Source: Fructobacillus americanaquae
Lineage (GTDB): Bacteria > Bacillota > Bacilli > Lactobacillales > Lactobacillaceae
Reading direction: 5' to 3'
Assembly: GCF_024029775.1 (NCBI RefSeq)
Contig: NZ_CP097122.1
Span: 731,001-795,000 of the forward strand
Length of the DNA stretch: 64,000 bases
Part shown: positions 36,055 through 47,685 of the stretch, piece by piece
How the letters are laid out: each line of letters begins with the position of its first letter
Position numbering within the stretch: the first letter of the stretch is position 1
Position numbers and translations under genes: made by a program
Notes under the pieces: model-generated
The model's database searches: none
What the model was told of the DNA's origin: nothing
The model's input: only the letters and a program-made list of their open reading frames with translations

Positions 36055-37317
36055 TCATTCTTTCGCTAAGTCAACCGCCCAATGACCAATGTCATGACGG
36101 TAAACTAAGTCACCATGGGTCTTATCCAAAACATCATATACTAAGGCTTGCGCACGCACCGTGTCCTCGCCATGACCAACAACCGTGGCCACACGACCTC
36201 CGCTAGCAACCAAGCCATTTTCAGCAAGTTTAGCACCAGCATAATTGACCGTCAATGGTGACAACTCGACCGTCGTTGGTACCACACCACCCTTTTCGGG
36301 TGCCTGTGGATAGCCTGGCGCAGCCAATACCACCCCTAAGTATACATCATCGCTTTGCCAGTGTACTTCGGGCTTTTTACCTGCTAGCAAATCCAAAATC
36401 AATTGATAAAAATCAGATTGGAGCTGAGGCAAGACCACCTGGGCCTCTGGATCACCAAAGCGAACGTTAAACTCAATCACCTTTGGCCCGGCTGCAGTTA
36501 ACATCACTCCGGTATATAAGACACCGGTAAAGGGTGTTCCCCGATCAGCCATGGCGGCTAACATGGGCATTACTAATTCATCAACTGCCTGTTTCGCATC
36601 TGCTGGACGCAACCAAGAAAGTGGGCTATAGGCCCCCATCCCACCAGTATTTTGTCCACGGTCATGGTCATAGCGACGCTTATGGTCTTGGGCCATTGGT
36701 GTATGCACAACCCGGCCATCTTGGCCGACTAAGGAAAAGATGGAAAATTCAACACCGTTCAAGAATTCCTCAATCACTAATTTAGCAACCGGGTCTTTCT
36801 GATACAAGCTTTGCAGATATTCATCGGCACTCGATTGGTCTTCAATAATCGTAACACCCTTACCAAGGGCCAACCCATCAAGCTTAAAAACCATTGGCCA
36901 ATCAAAATTTGCAATCGCTGTCTTGGCTTCGTCTTGGCTTGTCACCGTAACAGCCTTAGCCGTTGGAATTTGGTTAGTGGTTAAAACTTCCTTGGCAAAG
37001 GTCTTTGACCCTTCCAATTGTGCAGCAACGGCATTGGGGCCAAAAATCTTCAAACCGGCGGCCTCAAAACGGTCGACAATCCCTAAAATCAAAGGATCTT
37101 CGTTGCCAACGAAGGTCAAATCGACCTGTTGCTCTTGAGCAGCCTGCACCAAGGTGTCTAAGTCGTTTGCTCCAATGGGTAACCGAGTCAGGTTTTCTTC
37201 CTGCATGCCATCATTACCAGGCGCTACGAAAACTTCATCGACCTGGGGACTTCTCAAAAATGTTTGGGCGAGCGCATGTTCACGTGCACCTGAACCAATT
37301 ACTAATACCTTTGCCAT
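36055..37317 (-). CDS. purD: Phosphoribosylamine-glycine ligase (GARS)
   Basis: This ATP-grasp enzyme is the second step of purine synthesis. The 420-residue protein begins [18 protein letters not shown] and has [14 protein letters not shown] and [20 protein letters not shown], both typical of PurD. It lies 18 bases after purH on the same strand and is followed directly by fhs. The chain has the full four-domain length. It uses phosphoribosylamine from PurF. Confidence 0.95.
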   Translation of the reverse strand: MAKVLVIGSGAREHALAQTFLRSPQVDEVFVAPGNDGMQEENLTRLPIGANDLDTLVQAAQEQQVDLTFVGNEDPLILGIVDRFEAAGLKIFGPNAVAAQLEGSKTFAKEVLTTNQIPTAKAVTVTSQDEAKTAIANFDWPMVFKLDGLALGKGVTIIEDQSSADEYLQSLYQKDPVAKLVIEEFLNGVEFSIFSLVGQDGRVVHTPMAQDHKRRYDHDRGQNTGGMGAYSPLSWLRPADAKQAVDELVMPMLAAMADRGTPFTGVLYTGVMLTAAGPKVIEFNVRFGDPEAQVVLPQLQSDFYQLILDLLAGKKPEVHWQSDDVYLGVVLAAPGYPQAPEKGGVVPTTVELSPLTVNYAGAKLAENGLVASGGRVATVVGHGEDTVRAQALVYDVLDKTHGDLVYRHDIGHWAVDLAKE

Positions 37318-37335
37318 AACGATTGTTCCTCTTGC

Positions 37336-38862
37336 TTAATGCTTGAAGTGACGACGACCTGAGAAGACCAAAACCAAGCCCAATTCATTGGCCTTATCAA
37401 TTGAGTCTTGGTCCTTGATTGATCCACCAGGTTCAACCACTGCCTTGATACCGTTTTCAGCGGCATAAGCCACTGAATCGTCCATGGGGAAGAAGGCGTC
37501 GGATGCCAAAACAGCATCCTCAAAGCCAGGCTTTGTCTTAGCCTTTGCAATGGACATCTTCACTGAATCGATTCGGTTCGGTTGACCAGCCCCAACCCCC
37601 AATGTTTGGCCATCGCGGGCCACTACAATGGCGTTGGACTTGGTATGCTTAACAGCCTTTTGGGCAAAGACCATTGCCTGCAACTGTTCGGCAGTTGGCT
37701 GTGCCTTTGATACAACCTTAAAATCAGCTGCCGTTTCGGACAACAAATCACGATCCTGGGCCACAAAGCCACCCAAGACAGAAGTGACTTCAGTCTGATT
37801 TGGAATAGCCGTTGTAAAAGACAAAGTCAAAAGACGTAAGTTCTTCTTCTTAGCCAAAACTTCATAGGCTTCCTTGGTAAAGCTTGGGGCAATAATGATT
37901 TCCAAGAAAATCGCGTGCATTTTTTCGGCAGTTGCCAAGTCAACTTCGCGGTTCAAGGCAACAATACCACCAAAAATTGAAATATCATCAGCAGCAAAGG
38001 CTTGGTCCCAAGCTGCTTCAACCGTTTGACCCTGACCAATTCCGGCGGGGTTCATGTGCTTAACTGTGACGACTGTCGTTTCCTCATATTCAGCGATGAT
38101 GCGTAAAGCCGCATCGGCATCGCGAATATTATTGTAAGACAATTGCTTCCCGTGCAAAATATCAGCATTTAAGATTGAATACTTTTCAGGCAAAGCGCTC
38201 GTATAAACGGCAGCATTTTGGTCTGGATTTTCCCCGTAGCGCATGTCGTCAAACTTTTCACCAGAAATCGTCAATTGTTCTGGGAATTCCTTGTCAGTCA
38301 AGTAAGAAGCAATCAAGGCATCATAAACGGCTGTGTGTTGGAAGACCTTCGTTGCCAATTGGCGGCGGAACTTTTGGTCGTCTTCGCCACTCTTCAAGTG
38401 GGCAATCACTGCTTCGTAATCAGTTGGATCAACAACTGGCAAAACAGCAGCAAAGTTCTTGGCTGCCGAACGCAACATTGATGGGCCGCCAATATCAATG
38501 TTTTCAATCGCATCCGCATCGGTTACGTCGGGCTTCAAGATGGTTTTCTTAAATGGGTACAAGTTTACAACTACCAGATCAATTGGTGTAATGCCATGTT
38601 CTTTCAAAGTCGCCATGTGTTCAGGCAAGTCACGCCGGGCCAACAATGCACCGTGCACGCGGGGGTGCAAAGTCTTAACACGACCATCTAACATTTCTGG
38701 GAAGTTCGTAACCTCTTCAATCCCAATCACATCCAAACCAGCATCGGCCAAAGCCTTGTGTGTACCGCCGGTTGAAACCAATTCAAAGTCTAATGCTACT
38801 AATTGCTTGGCAAAGTCTACCAAACCCGTCTTATCGGAAACACTTAACAAGGCCCGTTTCAT
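37336..38862 (-). CDS. purH: AICAR transformylase / IMP cyclohydrolase
   Basis: The bifunctional enzyme performs the last two steps to IMP. The 508-residue protein has the N-terminal cyclohydrolase domain ([26 protein letters not shown]) and the C-terminal transformylase domain ([35 protein letters not shown]). The start overlaps the purN stop by four bases (ATGA), which indicates translational coupling. It requires the formyl donor made by Fhs. Confidence 0.96.
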   Translation of the reverse strand: MKRALLSVSDKTGLVDFAKQLVALDFELVSTGGTHKALADAGLDVIGIEEVTNFPEMLDGRVKTLHPRVHGALLARRDLPEHMATLKEHGITPIDLVVVNLYPFKKTILKPDVTDADAIENIDIGGPSMLRSAAKNFAAVLPVVDPTDYEAVIAHLKSGEDDQKFRRQLATKVFQHTAVYDALIASYLTDKEFPEQLTISGEKFDDMRYGENPDQNAAVYTSALPEKYSILNADILHGKQLSYNNIRDADAALRIIAEYEETTVVTVKHMNPAGIGQGQTVEAAWDQAFAADDISIFGGIVALNREVDLATAEKMHAIFLEIIIAPSFTKEAYEVLAKKKNLRLLTLSFTTAIPNQTEVTSVLGGFVAQDRDLLSETAADFKVVSKAQPTAEQLQAMVFAQKAVKHTKSNAIVVARDGQTLGVGAGQPNRIDSVKMSIAKAKTKPGFEDAVLASDAFFPMDDSVAYAAENGIKAVVEPGGSIKDQDSIDKANELGLVLVFSGRRHFKH

Positions 38863-39464
38863 TGTAAAAATACCCCTTTTTCTAGTAAATCAGCTAATAC
38901 TGCTGGATAAAGTTCATGTTCAACTGCGTGAATTCGTTCAGTCAAATCTGTCAGTGAATCTTCTGGCATTCGTGGCACAGCCTGCTGGGCAATCGCTGGT
39001 CCAGTATCAATGCCGTTGTCGATGAAGTGCACGGTCACACCCGTTTCCCCTACACCAGCCTCATAAGCATCGAGGATACTATGGCGACCTGGGAACTTAG
39101 GCAACAACGCAGGGTGCAGATTCACAATTTTTTGCGGAAAGGCGCAAAGCAGTGTTTCTGTTAAGATACGCATATACCCGGCCAGCAAAATACCATCAAC
39201 TTGGTGCTCCTGTAATTCGGCAACAATCGCTTGTTCGGCAGCCGCCTTATTTTCATAACTTGGGTACCGAACCTTAAAAACCGGAATAGCCCACTTCGCT
39301 GCGCGCTGGATAACCGGCGCATCCTGGTGGTCAACCACGACTAAAACGATTTCTGCCGGTAGGTCCTGATTAACAATTGCTTCCTGCAGGGCGGAAAAGT
39401 TTGTTCCCGTTCCAGAAGCAAAAACCGCCAACCGGGCCTTTCGTTGCTTTATTTTTCTGGCCAT
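38859..39464 (-). CDS. purN: Phosphoribosylglycinamide formyltransferase
   Basis: The enzyme formylates GAR using 10-formyl-THF. The 201-residue protein has the substrate loop [12 protein letters not shown], the catalytic [14 protein letters not shown] region, and [20 protein letters not shown] with the catalytic aspartate. The start overlaps the purM end by 16 bases. GAGGGGG precedes its ATG within purM. It overlaps purH by four bases downstream, so the genes are tightly coupled. Confidence 0.95.
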   Translation of the reverse strand: MARKIKQRKARLAVFASGTGTNFSALQEAIVNQDLPAEIVLVVVDHQDAPVIQRAAKWAIPVFKVRYPSYENKAAAEQAIVAELQEHQVDGILLAGYMRILTETLLCAFPQKIVNLHPALLPKFPGRHSILDAYEAGVGETGVTVHFIDNGIDTGPAIAQQAVPRMPEDSLTDLTERIHAVEHELYPAVLADLLEKGVFLQ

Positions 39465-40507
39465 GGCGCATCCCCCTCAAAGAAGACCGGTTCACGATCT
39501 GCTTCAGCTGGCACGATTTCACCGATCCGATAGGCTGGTTCAGAGCGTTCTGCCAATTGATCCAAAATCACACCCGCTTTGTCAGCCGGAACCATCAAAA
39601 CCATGCCCAAGCCGTTGTTAAAGGTCAACAACATCTCATCGAGCGATAAGTTACCGGCCTCTTGCAACTTCTTAAAGATGGGCAAAATCGGCCATGTGCC
39701 CCAGCTGATTTTTGCTTGAACATTCTTTGGTAATGCTCGTGGTAAGTTTTCAACAAGGCCACCACCCGTAATATGGGCGGCTGAGTGTACCAACTCCTGC
39801 TCAACCAATGGCCACAAGGCGTTAGTATACAACTTCGTTGGCGCCAAAATTTCTTCCTGCAAGTGATCTGGCAAATCATTAAAGGCTTTGACATCATCAT
39901 GGATACCCAAGATCTGACGAACCAGCGAATAACCGTTGGAATGAACACCAGAGGATGGCAATCCAATCAAAACATCGCCTACCTGAACGGTCTCATTTGT
40001 TAGCAATCGGTTTTTTTCAGCCACACCAACCGCAAAGGCAGCTAGATCATAGTGATGAGGCTGGTACAAACCGGGCAATTCTGCGCTTTCTCCCCCAACC
40101 AAGGCAATTTGCGCTTCCTTAGCCGCCTTGGCAATCCCCGTCACGATTTCAGCAGCAACTTTTGGTCGCATCTTATCGACGGCCAGGTAATCCAGCATAA
40201 AGGCTGGCTTGGCACCCTGAGCTAAAATATCATTCACAACCATCCCAACCAGGTCTTGACCAATCGTATTATGCCGGTTAGCGGCAATTGCTAAAAGGAG
40301 CTTAGTGCCAACACCATCAGTTCCGGAAATCAGGACCGGTTCCTGCATACCCGCATCAAGGGCATAAACAGACCCAAATCCCCCTAGTCCGGAGACAACA
40401 TTTGGTGTGTAAGTATCCGCAACGGCCTCGGCCATTAACTCAACGGCCTGGTTACCGGCCTCAATGTCAACCCCAGCTGCCTCATAAGCGTTGTGCTCTT
40501 TTGCCAT
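39449..40507 (-). CDS. purM: Phosphoribosylformylglycinamidine cyclo-ligase (AIR synthetase)
   Basis: The 352-residue enzyme closes the imidazole ring to give AIR. It has the N-terminal YEAAGVDIEAGNQAVELM, the ATP motif ISGTDGVGTKLLLA and GGESAELPGLY, all diagnostic of PurM. It starts immediately after the purF stop with no spacer, and overlaps purN at its end. Its ribosome binding site lies inside purF. Confidence 0.96.
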   Translation of the reverse strand: MAKEHNAYEAAGVDIEAGNQAVELMAEAVADTYTPNVVSGLGGFGSVYALDAGMQEPVLISGTDGVGTKLLLAIAANRHNTIGQDLVGMVVNDILAQGAKPAFMLDYLAVDKMRPKVAAEIVTGIAKAAKEAQIALVGGESAELPGLYQPHHYDLAAFAVGVAEKNRLLTNETVQVGDVLIGLPSSGVHSNGYSLVRQILGIHDDVKAFNDLPDHLQEEILAPTKLYTNALWPLVEQELVHSAAHITGGGLVENLPRALPKNVQAKISWGTWPILPIFKKLQEAGNLSLDEMLLTFNNGLGMVLMVPADKAGVILDQLAERSEPAYRIGEIVPAEADREPVFFEGDAPWPEK

Positions 40508-42049
40508 TTAATTTGCTCCTTCTACTCGCTGATCTTCTGCTGGATTTTGTGGAACATACAAGCTGGTTGGTTCTTCAGCAAAAGTGACCTCACCACTTGC
40601 TTTGGCTTCAGCCATTTCTGGGCTATAATCATAAATCGGGCTTGGATAATGGCCGCTAAAGTAAGCCGTCGTTAAGCCAGTTCCACCATCTGGCATCTGC
40701 AAACCGATTGATGCCACCAAAGCCTCGTTACTCAAGAATTCCAATGAATCCGCTTCGATTAATTCAGTCATTTCGTCCAAGCTATGATTATTGCCCATCA
40801 ATTCAGCCCGGGTTTGGACATCAATCCCATAAAAAGCTGGGTACTTAAAGATTGGACTCGCAATCCGAACATGGACTGATTTCGCCCCAGCTTCTTTGAG
40901 CATCCGGACAATATAACGACAAGTTGTACCACGAACCAAGGAGTCATCAACGAGGACAACGTTTTTGTCCTTCACCACAGCTTCAACGGCAGATAACTTC
41001 ATCCGCACGGCGCGTTCGCGCTTATCTTGGGTGGCCTCGATAAATGTCCGGGCAATATACTGATTTTTGACCAAGCCCATTTCGTTTGGCATTCCAGCGC
41101 CTTCGGCATAACCGCTGGCGGCAGACAAACTGGAGTTTGGTACGCCAACAACGATATCAGCTCCAGGAACCGGCTGTTCCTTTGCGAGCGCAGCCCCCAT
41201 TCGCTTCCGCGCTTGGTGAACATTAATGCCGTGAATATCCGAATCAGGACGGGCGAAGTAAACATATTCCATCACATCGACATTCAATGTCGTCTTTTCT
41301 GTGTAATGAGTGATGTTCATGCCATCCTGATCAATACGAATCAACTCACCAGGTTGGACATCACGCACATACTTTGCCCCAACAACATGGAGCGCAGCCG
41401 TTTCGGAAGTAACCACGTAAGAACCATTATCCGGCATCTGACCAATAACAAATGGTCGAAAACCGTGTGGATCCAACATGGCATACAAAGCGTGTGGGGT
41501 CAGCAACAAGAAAGCAAAGCCACCACGCAATTGATTCAAGGCGTCCTTGATTTTTTCATCAAAGGTCTCGGCCTGTGAGCGACGAATCAGGTGCAAAATA
41601 ATTTCAGAATCCGATGAGGACTGGAAAATAGAGCCATCTTCTTCCAACTGGTTGCGCAATGTTTGTGCATTAGTTAAGTTCCCATTGTGGGCCAAAGCCA
41701 GTTGCATGTCATGAAAATTAGCCATCAAGGGTTGGATATTTTCAATTCCATGGGCCCCGGCCGTTGCATAACGCAAGTGGCCAATCGCCGCCTGGCCCTT
41801 GAGGGCTTCCAAACGACGGGGGTCAGCAAAAACTTCGGCAACAAGGCCGATCCCGCGTTCCTGCCACAGGTGTCCCTGATTATTGGCAACAATACCGGCT
41901 CCTTCTTGACCACGGTGCTGCAAAGCGTGCAGACCATAATAGGTCAAATTGGCCGCATCATCACGACCCCAGACACCAAAGATGCCACATTCTTCATTTA
42001 ATGATGAGTAAGCCGCTTGTTCGGTCACTTCATTCACATATTGATCCAT
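40508..42049 (-). CDS. purF: Amidophosphoribosyltransferase
   Basis: This is the committed step, making phosphoribosylamine from PRPP and glutamine. The 513-residue protein has a short propeptide whose cleavage before C21 (NEECGIFGVWG) exposes the catalytic N-terminal cysteine. HALQHRGQEGAGI belongs to the glutaminase domain. The PRPP loop is VVLVDDSLVRGTTCRYIV. It lies 11 bases after purL and abuts purM. Confidence 0.96.
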   Translation of the reverse strand: MDQYVNEVTEQAAYSSLNEECGIFGVWGRDDAANLTYYGLHALQHRGQEGAGIVANNQGHLWQERGIGLVAEVFADPRRLEALKGQAAIGHLRYATAGAHGIENIQPLMANFHDMQLALAHNGNLTNAQTLRNQLEEDGSIFQSSSDSEIILHLIRRSQAETFDEKIKDALNQLRGGFAFLLLTPHALYAMLDPHGFRPFVIGQMPDNGSYVVTSETAALHVVGAKYVRDVQPGELIRIDQDGMNITHYTEKTTLNVDVMEYVYFARPDSDIHGINVHQARKRMGAALAKEQPVPGADIVVGVPNSSLSAASGYAEGAGMPNEMGLVKNQYIARTFIEATQDKRERAVRMKLSAVEAVVKDKNVVLVDDSLVRGTTCRYIVRMLKEAGAKSVHVRIASPIFKYPAFYGIDVQTRAELMGNNHSLDEMTELIEADSLEFLSNEALVASIGLQMPDGGTGLTTAYFSGHYPSPIYDYSPEMAEAKASGEVTFAEEPTSLYVPQNPAEDQRVEGAN

Positions 42050-42060
42050 TGGTGTGCTCC

Positions 42061-44304
42061 TTATTCAGCCATCAATTGCGGAATCGCGTCTTGATAGCTT
42101 GCCTTGGCGGCCTTTTGGTCAACCATTACTTGGCCATCCTGTGTTTGAATGGCGATGACTGCATCCGTCGTTACTTGACCCAACTTAGCAACCACTGCCT
42201 TCGTTTCGGTCATCTTTTGTTCAAAAGCAACTGCTTGTTCGCTCGGTACTGACAATACAAAGCGGCCTGGCACTTCCGCAAACAGTTGTGCAGTCGTTCC
42301 TGGAAAATCAGCTTGCACTCCAAAGTCATTTGGGAAGGTCGCTTCAGCCAAAGCCACGGCCAAACCACCTTCGCTTAAGTCGTGTGCACTGGTAACCAAA
42401 CCGGCTTCGATTGCCTGCAAAACAAATTCCTGATTTACTTGGGCAGCGTCTACGTCAAAATCAGCTAACTGACCAGCAATTTCACCAGTCTGCATCTTTT
42501 GAATTTCGCTACCGTTAAAGGAATCCCCAATAGTTCCTACCAGGTAAACCTGGTCGCCTTCGTTTTGGAATTCGGCACGGGTAATGTGTTGATTATCAGC
42601 AATCAAACCAACCATGCCGACCATGGCTGTTGGCAAGATGGCCTGGTTGTCAGTTTCGTTATAAAGACTGACATTGCCAGAAATAACGGGAGTATTTAAG
42701 CGCTTGGCCATCTCCGTGATGCCTTCAACTGACTGATGTAACTCATAATAAACTGCTGGATTATCGGGCGAACCAAAGTTCAAGCAGTCCGTCATTCCGA
42801 TTGGCAAAGCACCTGTCGCTACCAGGTTTGAGGCAGCTTCGGTCACAGCCATTTGACCACCCACAAAGGGGTTCAAGTAGGCGTAGCGACTGTTAACATC
42901 GGTCGTCATCGCCAAAGCCTTCTTTGTTCCGCGAATGCGCACAACCCCAGCATCCCCGCCCGGCTTGACCACAGTATCGGCACGGACTTGGGAATCAAAG
43001 TGACGAAAGAGGCTGGCCTTGGAGGCAATCGTTGGCTGTGCCAAAAGATCAAGCAAGACCTGGTTGGCATCTGCCACGTTTGGTTGGTATTGGTCAGCAC
43101 GAGCTTCCTTCAAACGAGCAGGTTCTTCCTGGGCCAACTTTGGCTCAGGTGCGTTTGTCAAAAAGTCAATGTCCACATCAGCCACTGTTTCGCCGTGGAA
43201 GTTCAAACGGTAACGGCCGTCGTCTGTCACCGTACCAACTGCAACGGCATCCAAACCGGCCTTTTCAAAGAGGTCGATTACTGGTTGTTCCTCGCCCTTT
43301 TGGACGACCAGCAACATCCGTTCTTGTGACTCGGACAACATCAATTCGTACGGTGTCAACGAAGCTTCTCGTTGGGGAACCAAATCAAGGTTCAATTCGA
43401 TTCCAGTACCGGCCTTTGAGGCCATTTCAGAACTTGATGACAGTAAACCAGCAGCGCCCATGTCTTGGATTCCGATAATGCTCTTACCATATTTCTTAAT
43501 AGCATCAATCGTGGCGTCCATCACCAACTTTTCCAAGAAAGGATCTCCAACCTGAACATTAGAACGGTCGGATTCTTCTGTTGATGAAAATTCTGCTGAG
43601 GCAAAGCTTGCCCCATTGATGCCGTCTCGACCCGTTTTCGCGCCAACATAGATAATCGTGTTGCCTGACCCCTTAGCCTGACCAACTTGCATTTCATTTT
43701 GGTTAACCAAACCAACTGACATCACGTTGACCAGTGGGTTTCCCGCATACGATTCATCAAAGGCAATTTCACCACCCAAGTTCGGAATCCCGATGGCATT
43801 CCCATATCCGGCAATCCCGGCAATGACACCATCAACGATTTGACGGGTCTTGGCATTGTCTAATTGACCAAAGCGCAAAGAATCCAAAACGGCGATTGGT
43901 TGGGCACCCATGGAGAAAATATCGCGTAAAATACCACCAACACCGGTTGCAGCCCCCTCATAAGGTTCGACAAAGGAAGGATGATTGTGGCTCTCAGCTT
44001 TAAAAACGACGGCCTGGCCATCCCCAATATCTAAGATACCGGCACCTTCACCAGGGCCTTGTAAGACACGTTCGTTTTTCGACCAGAACTTGCGCAACGC
44101 GGGCTTTGACTTCTTGTAAGAGCAGTGTTCTGACCACATTCCAGAAAAAATACCAGCTTCGGTATAATTTGGCCGGCGGCCAAGGTGTTCCACAATCAAA
44201 TCATATTCATGGTCTGTTAGGCCCCAATCGGCATAAATCCGCTTTTCAGCGATCATATCTGGGCTGGGCTCATTTGCCATTGGGTTAGTTTGTTGGGTAC
44301 TCAT
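42061..44304 (-). CDS. purL: FGAM synthase, large subunit
   Basis: The small-type PurL of 747 residues catalyses amidation of FGAR with PurQ as glutaminase and PurS as bridging subunit. It shows [40 protein letters not shown] and GNVSLYNET. Both purS and purQ lie just upstream, as expected for the three-subunit form; a fused large-type PurL would be about 1,300 residues. The spacing to purQ is 30 bases. Confidence 0.96.
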   Translation of the reverse strand: MSTQQTNPMANEPSPDMIAEKRIYADWGLTDHEYDLIVEHLGRRPNYTEAGIFSGMWSEHCSYKKSKPALRKFWSKNERVLQGPGEGAGILDIGDGQAVVFKAESHNHPSFVEPYEGAATGVGGILRDIFSMGAQPIAVLDSLRFGQLDNAKTRQIVDGVIAGIAGYGNAIGIPNLGGEIAFDESYAGNPLVNVMSVGLVNQNEMQVGQAKGSGNTIIYVGAKTGRDGINGASFASAEFSSTEESDRSNVQVGDPFLEKLVMDATIDAIKKYGKSIIGIQDMGAAGLLSSSSEMASKAGTGIELNLDLVPQREASLTPYELMLSESQERMLLVVQKGEEQPVIDLFEKAGLDAVAVGTVTDDGRYRLNFHGETVADVDIDFLTNAPEPKLAQEEPARLKEARADQYQPNVADANQVLLDLLAQPTIASKASLFRHFDSQVRADTVVKPGGDAGVVRIRGTKKALAMTTDVNSRYAYLNPFVGGQMAVTEAASNLVATGALPIGMTDCLNFGSPDNPAVYYELHQSVEGITEMAKRLNTPVISGNVSLYNETDNQAILPTAMVGMVGLIADNQHITRAEFQNEGDQVYLVGTIGDSFNGSEIQKMQTGEIAGQLADFDVDAAQVNQEFVLQAIEAGLVTSAHDLSEGGLAVALAEATFPNDFGVQADFPGTTAQLFAEVPGRFVLSVPSEQAVAFEQKMTETKAVVAKLGQVTTDAVIAIQTQDGQVMVDQKAAKASYQDAIPQLMAE

Positions 44305-44334
44305 CCAAATTCTCCTTTAAAACGGATGTCTTGC

Positions 44335-45009
44335 TTAGGCGTGGGCTTTTTGATCAACTGCGTGTAAGAGGCTTTCGAAGAAAGCACGGCCACTGTCATT
44401 ACCAGTTAAAGCATCAACAGCTCGTTCAGGGTGGGGCATCATGCCATAAACGTTGCCTGCCTTATTTGTGACACCGGCAATTTTATTCATTGAACCGTTA
44501 ACGTTTTCTTGGTAGCGGAAAATGACTTGCTGGTTATCTTCCAACTCTTTGAGAGTGGCTTCATCAGTAACATAGTTTCCTTCACCGTGAGCGATTGGAA
44601 CCTTCAAGACTGCCCCCTTACCCATCGTGTTGGTAAAGTTACTCTCTGCATTTTCCAACACTAAGTTGACTTCATCGCAAATAAAACCAGGCTGCTCATT
44701 AACCAGGAGTTGACCAGGCAACAGCCCAGCTTCCGTCAAAATCTGGAAACCATTGCAAATACCAACAACCAACTGCCCGTTTGCGGCAGCGGCCTTCACA
44801 GCGTCCATTGCCGGTGAAAACTTAGCAACAGCACCTGAACGGAGATAATCACCGTAAGAAAAGCCGCCTGGAATAAAGATGGCATCGTATGCTGAAAGGT
44901 CACTGGCCTGATCGTCTAACAAATCAACATCAACATCAAACGATTCCAAAGCGTGATACATATCCATATCACAATTAGAACCTGGAAAAGTAATGACAGC
45001 AGCTTTCAT
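44335..45009 (-). CDS. purQ: FGAM synthase, glutaminase subunit
   Basis: This class I glutamine amidotransferase supplies ammonia to PurL. The 224-residue protein has the nucleophile C85 in VVGICNGFQILTEAGLLPG and the His/Glu pair in MMPHPERAV near the C-terminus. GGAGACC precedes the ATG. It sits between purS and purL in the operon. Confidence 0.95.
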   Translation of the reverse strand: MKAAVITFPGSNCDMDMYHALESFDVDVDLLDDQASDLSAYDAIFIPGGFSYGDYLRSGAVAKFSPAMDAVKAAAANGQLVVGICNGFQILTEAGLLPGQLLVNEQPGFICDEVNLVLENAESNFTNTMGKGAVLKVPIAHGEGNYVTDEATLKELEDNQQVIFRYQENVNGSMNKIAGVTNKAGNVYGMMPHPERAVDALTGNDSGRAFFESLLHAVDQKAHA

Positions 45010-45023
45010 GGGTGGTCTCCTTT

Positions 45024-45272
45024 TTAAATTTCTTCCAAATCGTAAGTATAGGTTTCGGTATTATGGTTAATTAATAATTCTTCAACCAATGATTCAACTT
45101 CCTTGGCAACGGCAACCTTATCGACACCGGTTAACTTCACCTGGAAGTATTTTCCTTGACTAACATCTTCGATTCCTTGGTATTCCAAGCGCTCTAAGGC
45201 TGATTTAATAACAACCCCCTGCGGGTCCAAAATTGATGGCTTGTAGGTTACGTAAATTTTTGCCAAATACAT
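45024..45272 (-). CDS. purS: FGAM synthase, PurS subunit
   Basis: The 82-residue protein bridges PurL and PurQ. It has the typical start LAKIYVTYKPSILDPQG, with the DPQG motif, and ALERLEYQGIEDVSQGKYF. It lies 14 bases before purQ on the same strand. Its size and position confirm the identification despite its shortness. Confidence 0.94.
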   Translation of the reverse strand: MYLAKIYVTYKPSILDPQGVVIKSALERLEYQGIEDVSQGKYFQVKLTGVDKVAVAKEVESLVEELLINHNTETYTYDLEEI

Positions 45273-45288
45273 TTTTCCTGTACTCCTT

Positions 45289-46041
45289 TTACTTCAACGC
45301 GCCTTGGAGGCGTGCCAATACATCCTGGTAGCCAACACGCAAGTCCCCCTGCTTTTGGCGGAAAACATCTTTATCAAGTGACTTGCCCGTCTTTTGATCA
45401 ACCAAACGCATGTTATCCGGTGAAAGTTCATCGGCCAAGATGATTTGCCCATCAGCTAAACGGCCAAATTCTAATTTGTAGTCAAGTAACGTAATGTCAA
45501 CCTTGTTAAACAAGGCCACCAAGAGTTCGTTGACCCTGTCAGCCAACCCATAGACCGTCTTTAAATCAGCTTCGCTGGCAAAGCGCAAGGATACTGCCTG
45601 TGAGTCGTTCATAAAAGGGTCATCCAGCTCATCCGACTTGTAATACAGTTCCTGCACACGGGGTGACAACTTTTGCATTGGTTCGACCCCGAAGCGAGAA
45701 ACAAAGTGCCCCGCTGTATAGTGACGAGTAACCACTTCCAAAGGAATAATGTCCACCTTCTTCACCAGCTCATCGGTTGCAGAAATTGACCCCAACCAAT
45801 GGTGTTGCAAGCCTTGGTTAGACAAGTAAGTAAAAAGGAGATTTGAGATGTTTGAATTTAACTCGCCCTTGCCACTGTATTCTTCCTTAACTTTTCCGTT
45901 CAAGGCTGTGACCTGGTCCATGTAATGCATCCAGATAATGGCCGGATCATTAGTCGCAAAGACCTGCTTAGCCTTTCCTTCATACAGCAAGTCACCGCGG
46001 GTAAGCTGCTGTCCGTCAAATTCAACTGTATTTTCTATCAT
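45289..46041 (-). CDS. purC: SAICAR synthetase
   Basis: The enzyme joins aspartate to CAIR. The 250-residue protein has LLYEGKAKQVFATNDP at the N-terminus, IPLEVVTRHYTAGHFVSRF and LLDYKLEFGR, which are PurC signatures. GGAGAG precedes the ATG. It lies between purK and purS, with 16-18-base spacers on either side. Confidence 0.96.
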   Translation of the reverse strand: MIENTVEFDGQQLTRGDLLYEGKAKQVFATNDPAIIWMHYMDQVTALNGKVKEEYSGKGELNSNISNLLFTYLSNQGLQHHWLGSISATDELVKKVDIIPLEVVTRHYTAGHFVSRFGVEPMQKLSPRVQELYYKSDELDDPFMNDSQAVSLRFASEADLKTVYGLADRVNELLVALFNKVDITLLDYKLEFGRLADGQIILADELSPDNMRLVDQKTGKSLDKDVFRQKQGDLRVGYQDVLARLQGALK

Positions 46042-46059
46042 TTTTCCTTACTCTCCTGA

Positions 46060-47184
46060 TTAAATTGTTTGGAAATATGTGCTTAAATCTGCAATAGCCG
46101 GTTGACCAACCACCGTAAGGTGACCCATTTTCCGACCGGGCTTGACGGCCGCCTTGCCATAATCATGGAAATGCCAATCGGCATGGTCAGGGAAGGCTTG
46201 GCGTGCCTTTAACAATTCATCGCCAAGTAAATTGACCATCATCGCACGGTCATGGAGCTTAATTGCTGGAATTGGTAGGCCGACGATGCTGCGAATATGT
46301 CCTTCAAACTGAGAAATATTGCAGGCTTCAATCGTGTAATGACCAGAATTATGTGGCCGTGGCGCTAACTCATTGACCCACACCTGATTGCTCTCCTGGT
46401 TAACAAAGAGTTCGATGCCTAAGACCCCGCGCAAATCAAGCTGATCGGCAATCGTCTTGGCAATTTCATAGACTTGGCTATCGTGATCTTTGGCAATCGC
46501 TGCGGGAATCATGCAGGTCTTCAAAATATGATTTTGGTGGACATTTTCAGAAATTGGCCACGTGACCAATTGGCCCTGCTTCGTTCGAGTTACCATGACG
46601 CTGACTTCCTTGGTAAAGACAATCTTTTCTTCTAAAATCAGCACGCCACCAGGCCAATTGCCCTTCAACTCTTCAACATCAGCAGCGGTGTTCAAGTCAA
46701 ATTGACCATGGCCATCGTAACCACCACTAACCGTTTTTAAAATAGCTGGCAAGCCCACCTTGGTGATCGCCTGCTCTAAATCCGCTGGGCTCTCAACCCG
46801 GGCAAACTTAGCAACCGGTACTTGTGCTTCATCGCGAATAAAGGCTTTTTCCGCCAAACGATTACTGGTGATTTCTAAGAGTCGCACGCCCTGTGGGATA
46901 TAGGCATCCTTTAATTCCTGTAAGGCCGCTTGGCTGACGTTTTCAAATTCATAAGTCAAAACATCCGACCGATCCGCCAACTCTTGGAGGGCCATTTGAT
47001 CGTCGTATTCAGCCACGATTTGGTCATCACAAACTTGAGCGGTGGGACAGTCTGGGGTTGGATCTAAGACCAGTACCTGATAACCCATTTCTTTTGCTGA
47101 AAGGGCCATCATTTGCCCCAACTGACCACCACCGATGATTCCGATGGTCTTCCCTGGTTCGAGGTAACGGTTTGCCTCTGTCAT
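46060..47184 (-). CDS. purK: N5-carboxyaminoimidazole ribonucleotide synthase
   Basis: This ATP-grasp enzyme carboxylates AIR at N5. The 374-residue protein shows IGIIGGGQLGQMMALSAKEM, LKTVSGGYDGHGQ and NELAPRPHNSGHYTIEACN. Its start overlaps purE by four bases (ATGA), so translation is coupled. PurK needs PurE to complete the carboxylation. Confidence 0.96.
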   Translation of the reverse strand: MTEANRYLEPGKTIGIIGGGQLGQMMALSAKEMGYQVLVLDPTPDCPTAQVCDDQIVAEYDDQMALQELADRSDVLTYEFENVSQAALQELKDAYIPQGVRLLEITSNRLAEKAFIRDEAQVPVAKFARVESPADLEQAITKVGLPAILKTVSGGYDGHGQFDLNTAADVEELKGNWPGGVLILEEKIVFTKEVSVMVTRTKQGQLVTWPISENVHQNHILKTCMIPAAIAKDHDSQVYEIAKTIADQLDLRGVLGIELFVNQESNQVWVNELAPRPHNSGHYTIEACNISQFEGHIRSIVGLPIPAIKLHDRAMMVNLLGDELLKARQAFPDHADWHFHDYGKAAVKPGRKMGHLTVVGQPAIADLSTYFQTI

Positions 47185-47669
47185 TGCAACTCCCCTTCGC
47201 TTTCAATCGAGCTAGCAGTTTGCTTAGCGCGGAAATCCGCCAAATTAGTGGCAACTTCTTCATCTTGTAATGACAAAATCGAAGCGGCATATAGGGCCGC
47301 GTTCTTGGCACCAGAATTCCCGATGGCCATTGTGCCAACCGGCACCCCGCCGGGCATTTGAACAATACTCAAGAGTGAATCAAGACCATTTAAGTTGCTG
47401 GACTTAACTGGGACCCCGATGACGGGGATTGTTGTACTGGCAGCTAACATGCCAGGTAAATGAGCGGCCCCTCCCGCTCCGGCAATAATAATTTCTAAGC
47501 CATTCTCTCTGGCCTGTGACCCAAACTCCTGTAGTTGAACTGGCATTCGGTGGGCTGAAATTACGTGCTTCTCTGCTGCAATCCCTAAGTCTTGCAACAA
47601 ATCAACAGCCAGCTTCATCGTTGGCCAGTCACTTTTAGAACCCATCACCACTGCTACGCGCGCTGTCAT
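47181..47669 (-). CDS. purE: N5-CAIR mutase
   Basis: The 162-residue class I PurE converts N5-CAIR to CAIR. It has VAVVMGSKSDWPTM, SAHRMP, and AGAGGAAHLPGMLAASTTIPV. GGAGG lies eight bases before the ATG. It is the first gene of the twelve-gene purine operon, and PurBox-like elements lie upstream. Confidence 0.96.
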   Translation of the reverse strand: MTARVAVVMGSKSDWPTMKLAVDLLQDLGIAAEKHVISAHRMPVQLQEFGSQARENGLEIIIAGAGGAAHLPGMLAASTTIPVIGVPVKSSNLNGLDSLLSIVQMPGGVPVGTMAIGNSGAKNAALYAASILSLQDEEVATNLADFRAKQTASSIESEGELQ

Positions 47670-47685
47670 GCGGTACGCCTCCTGT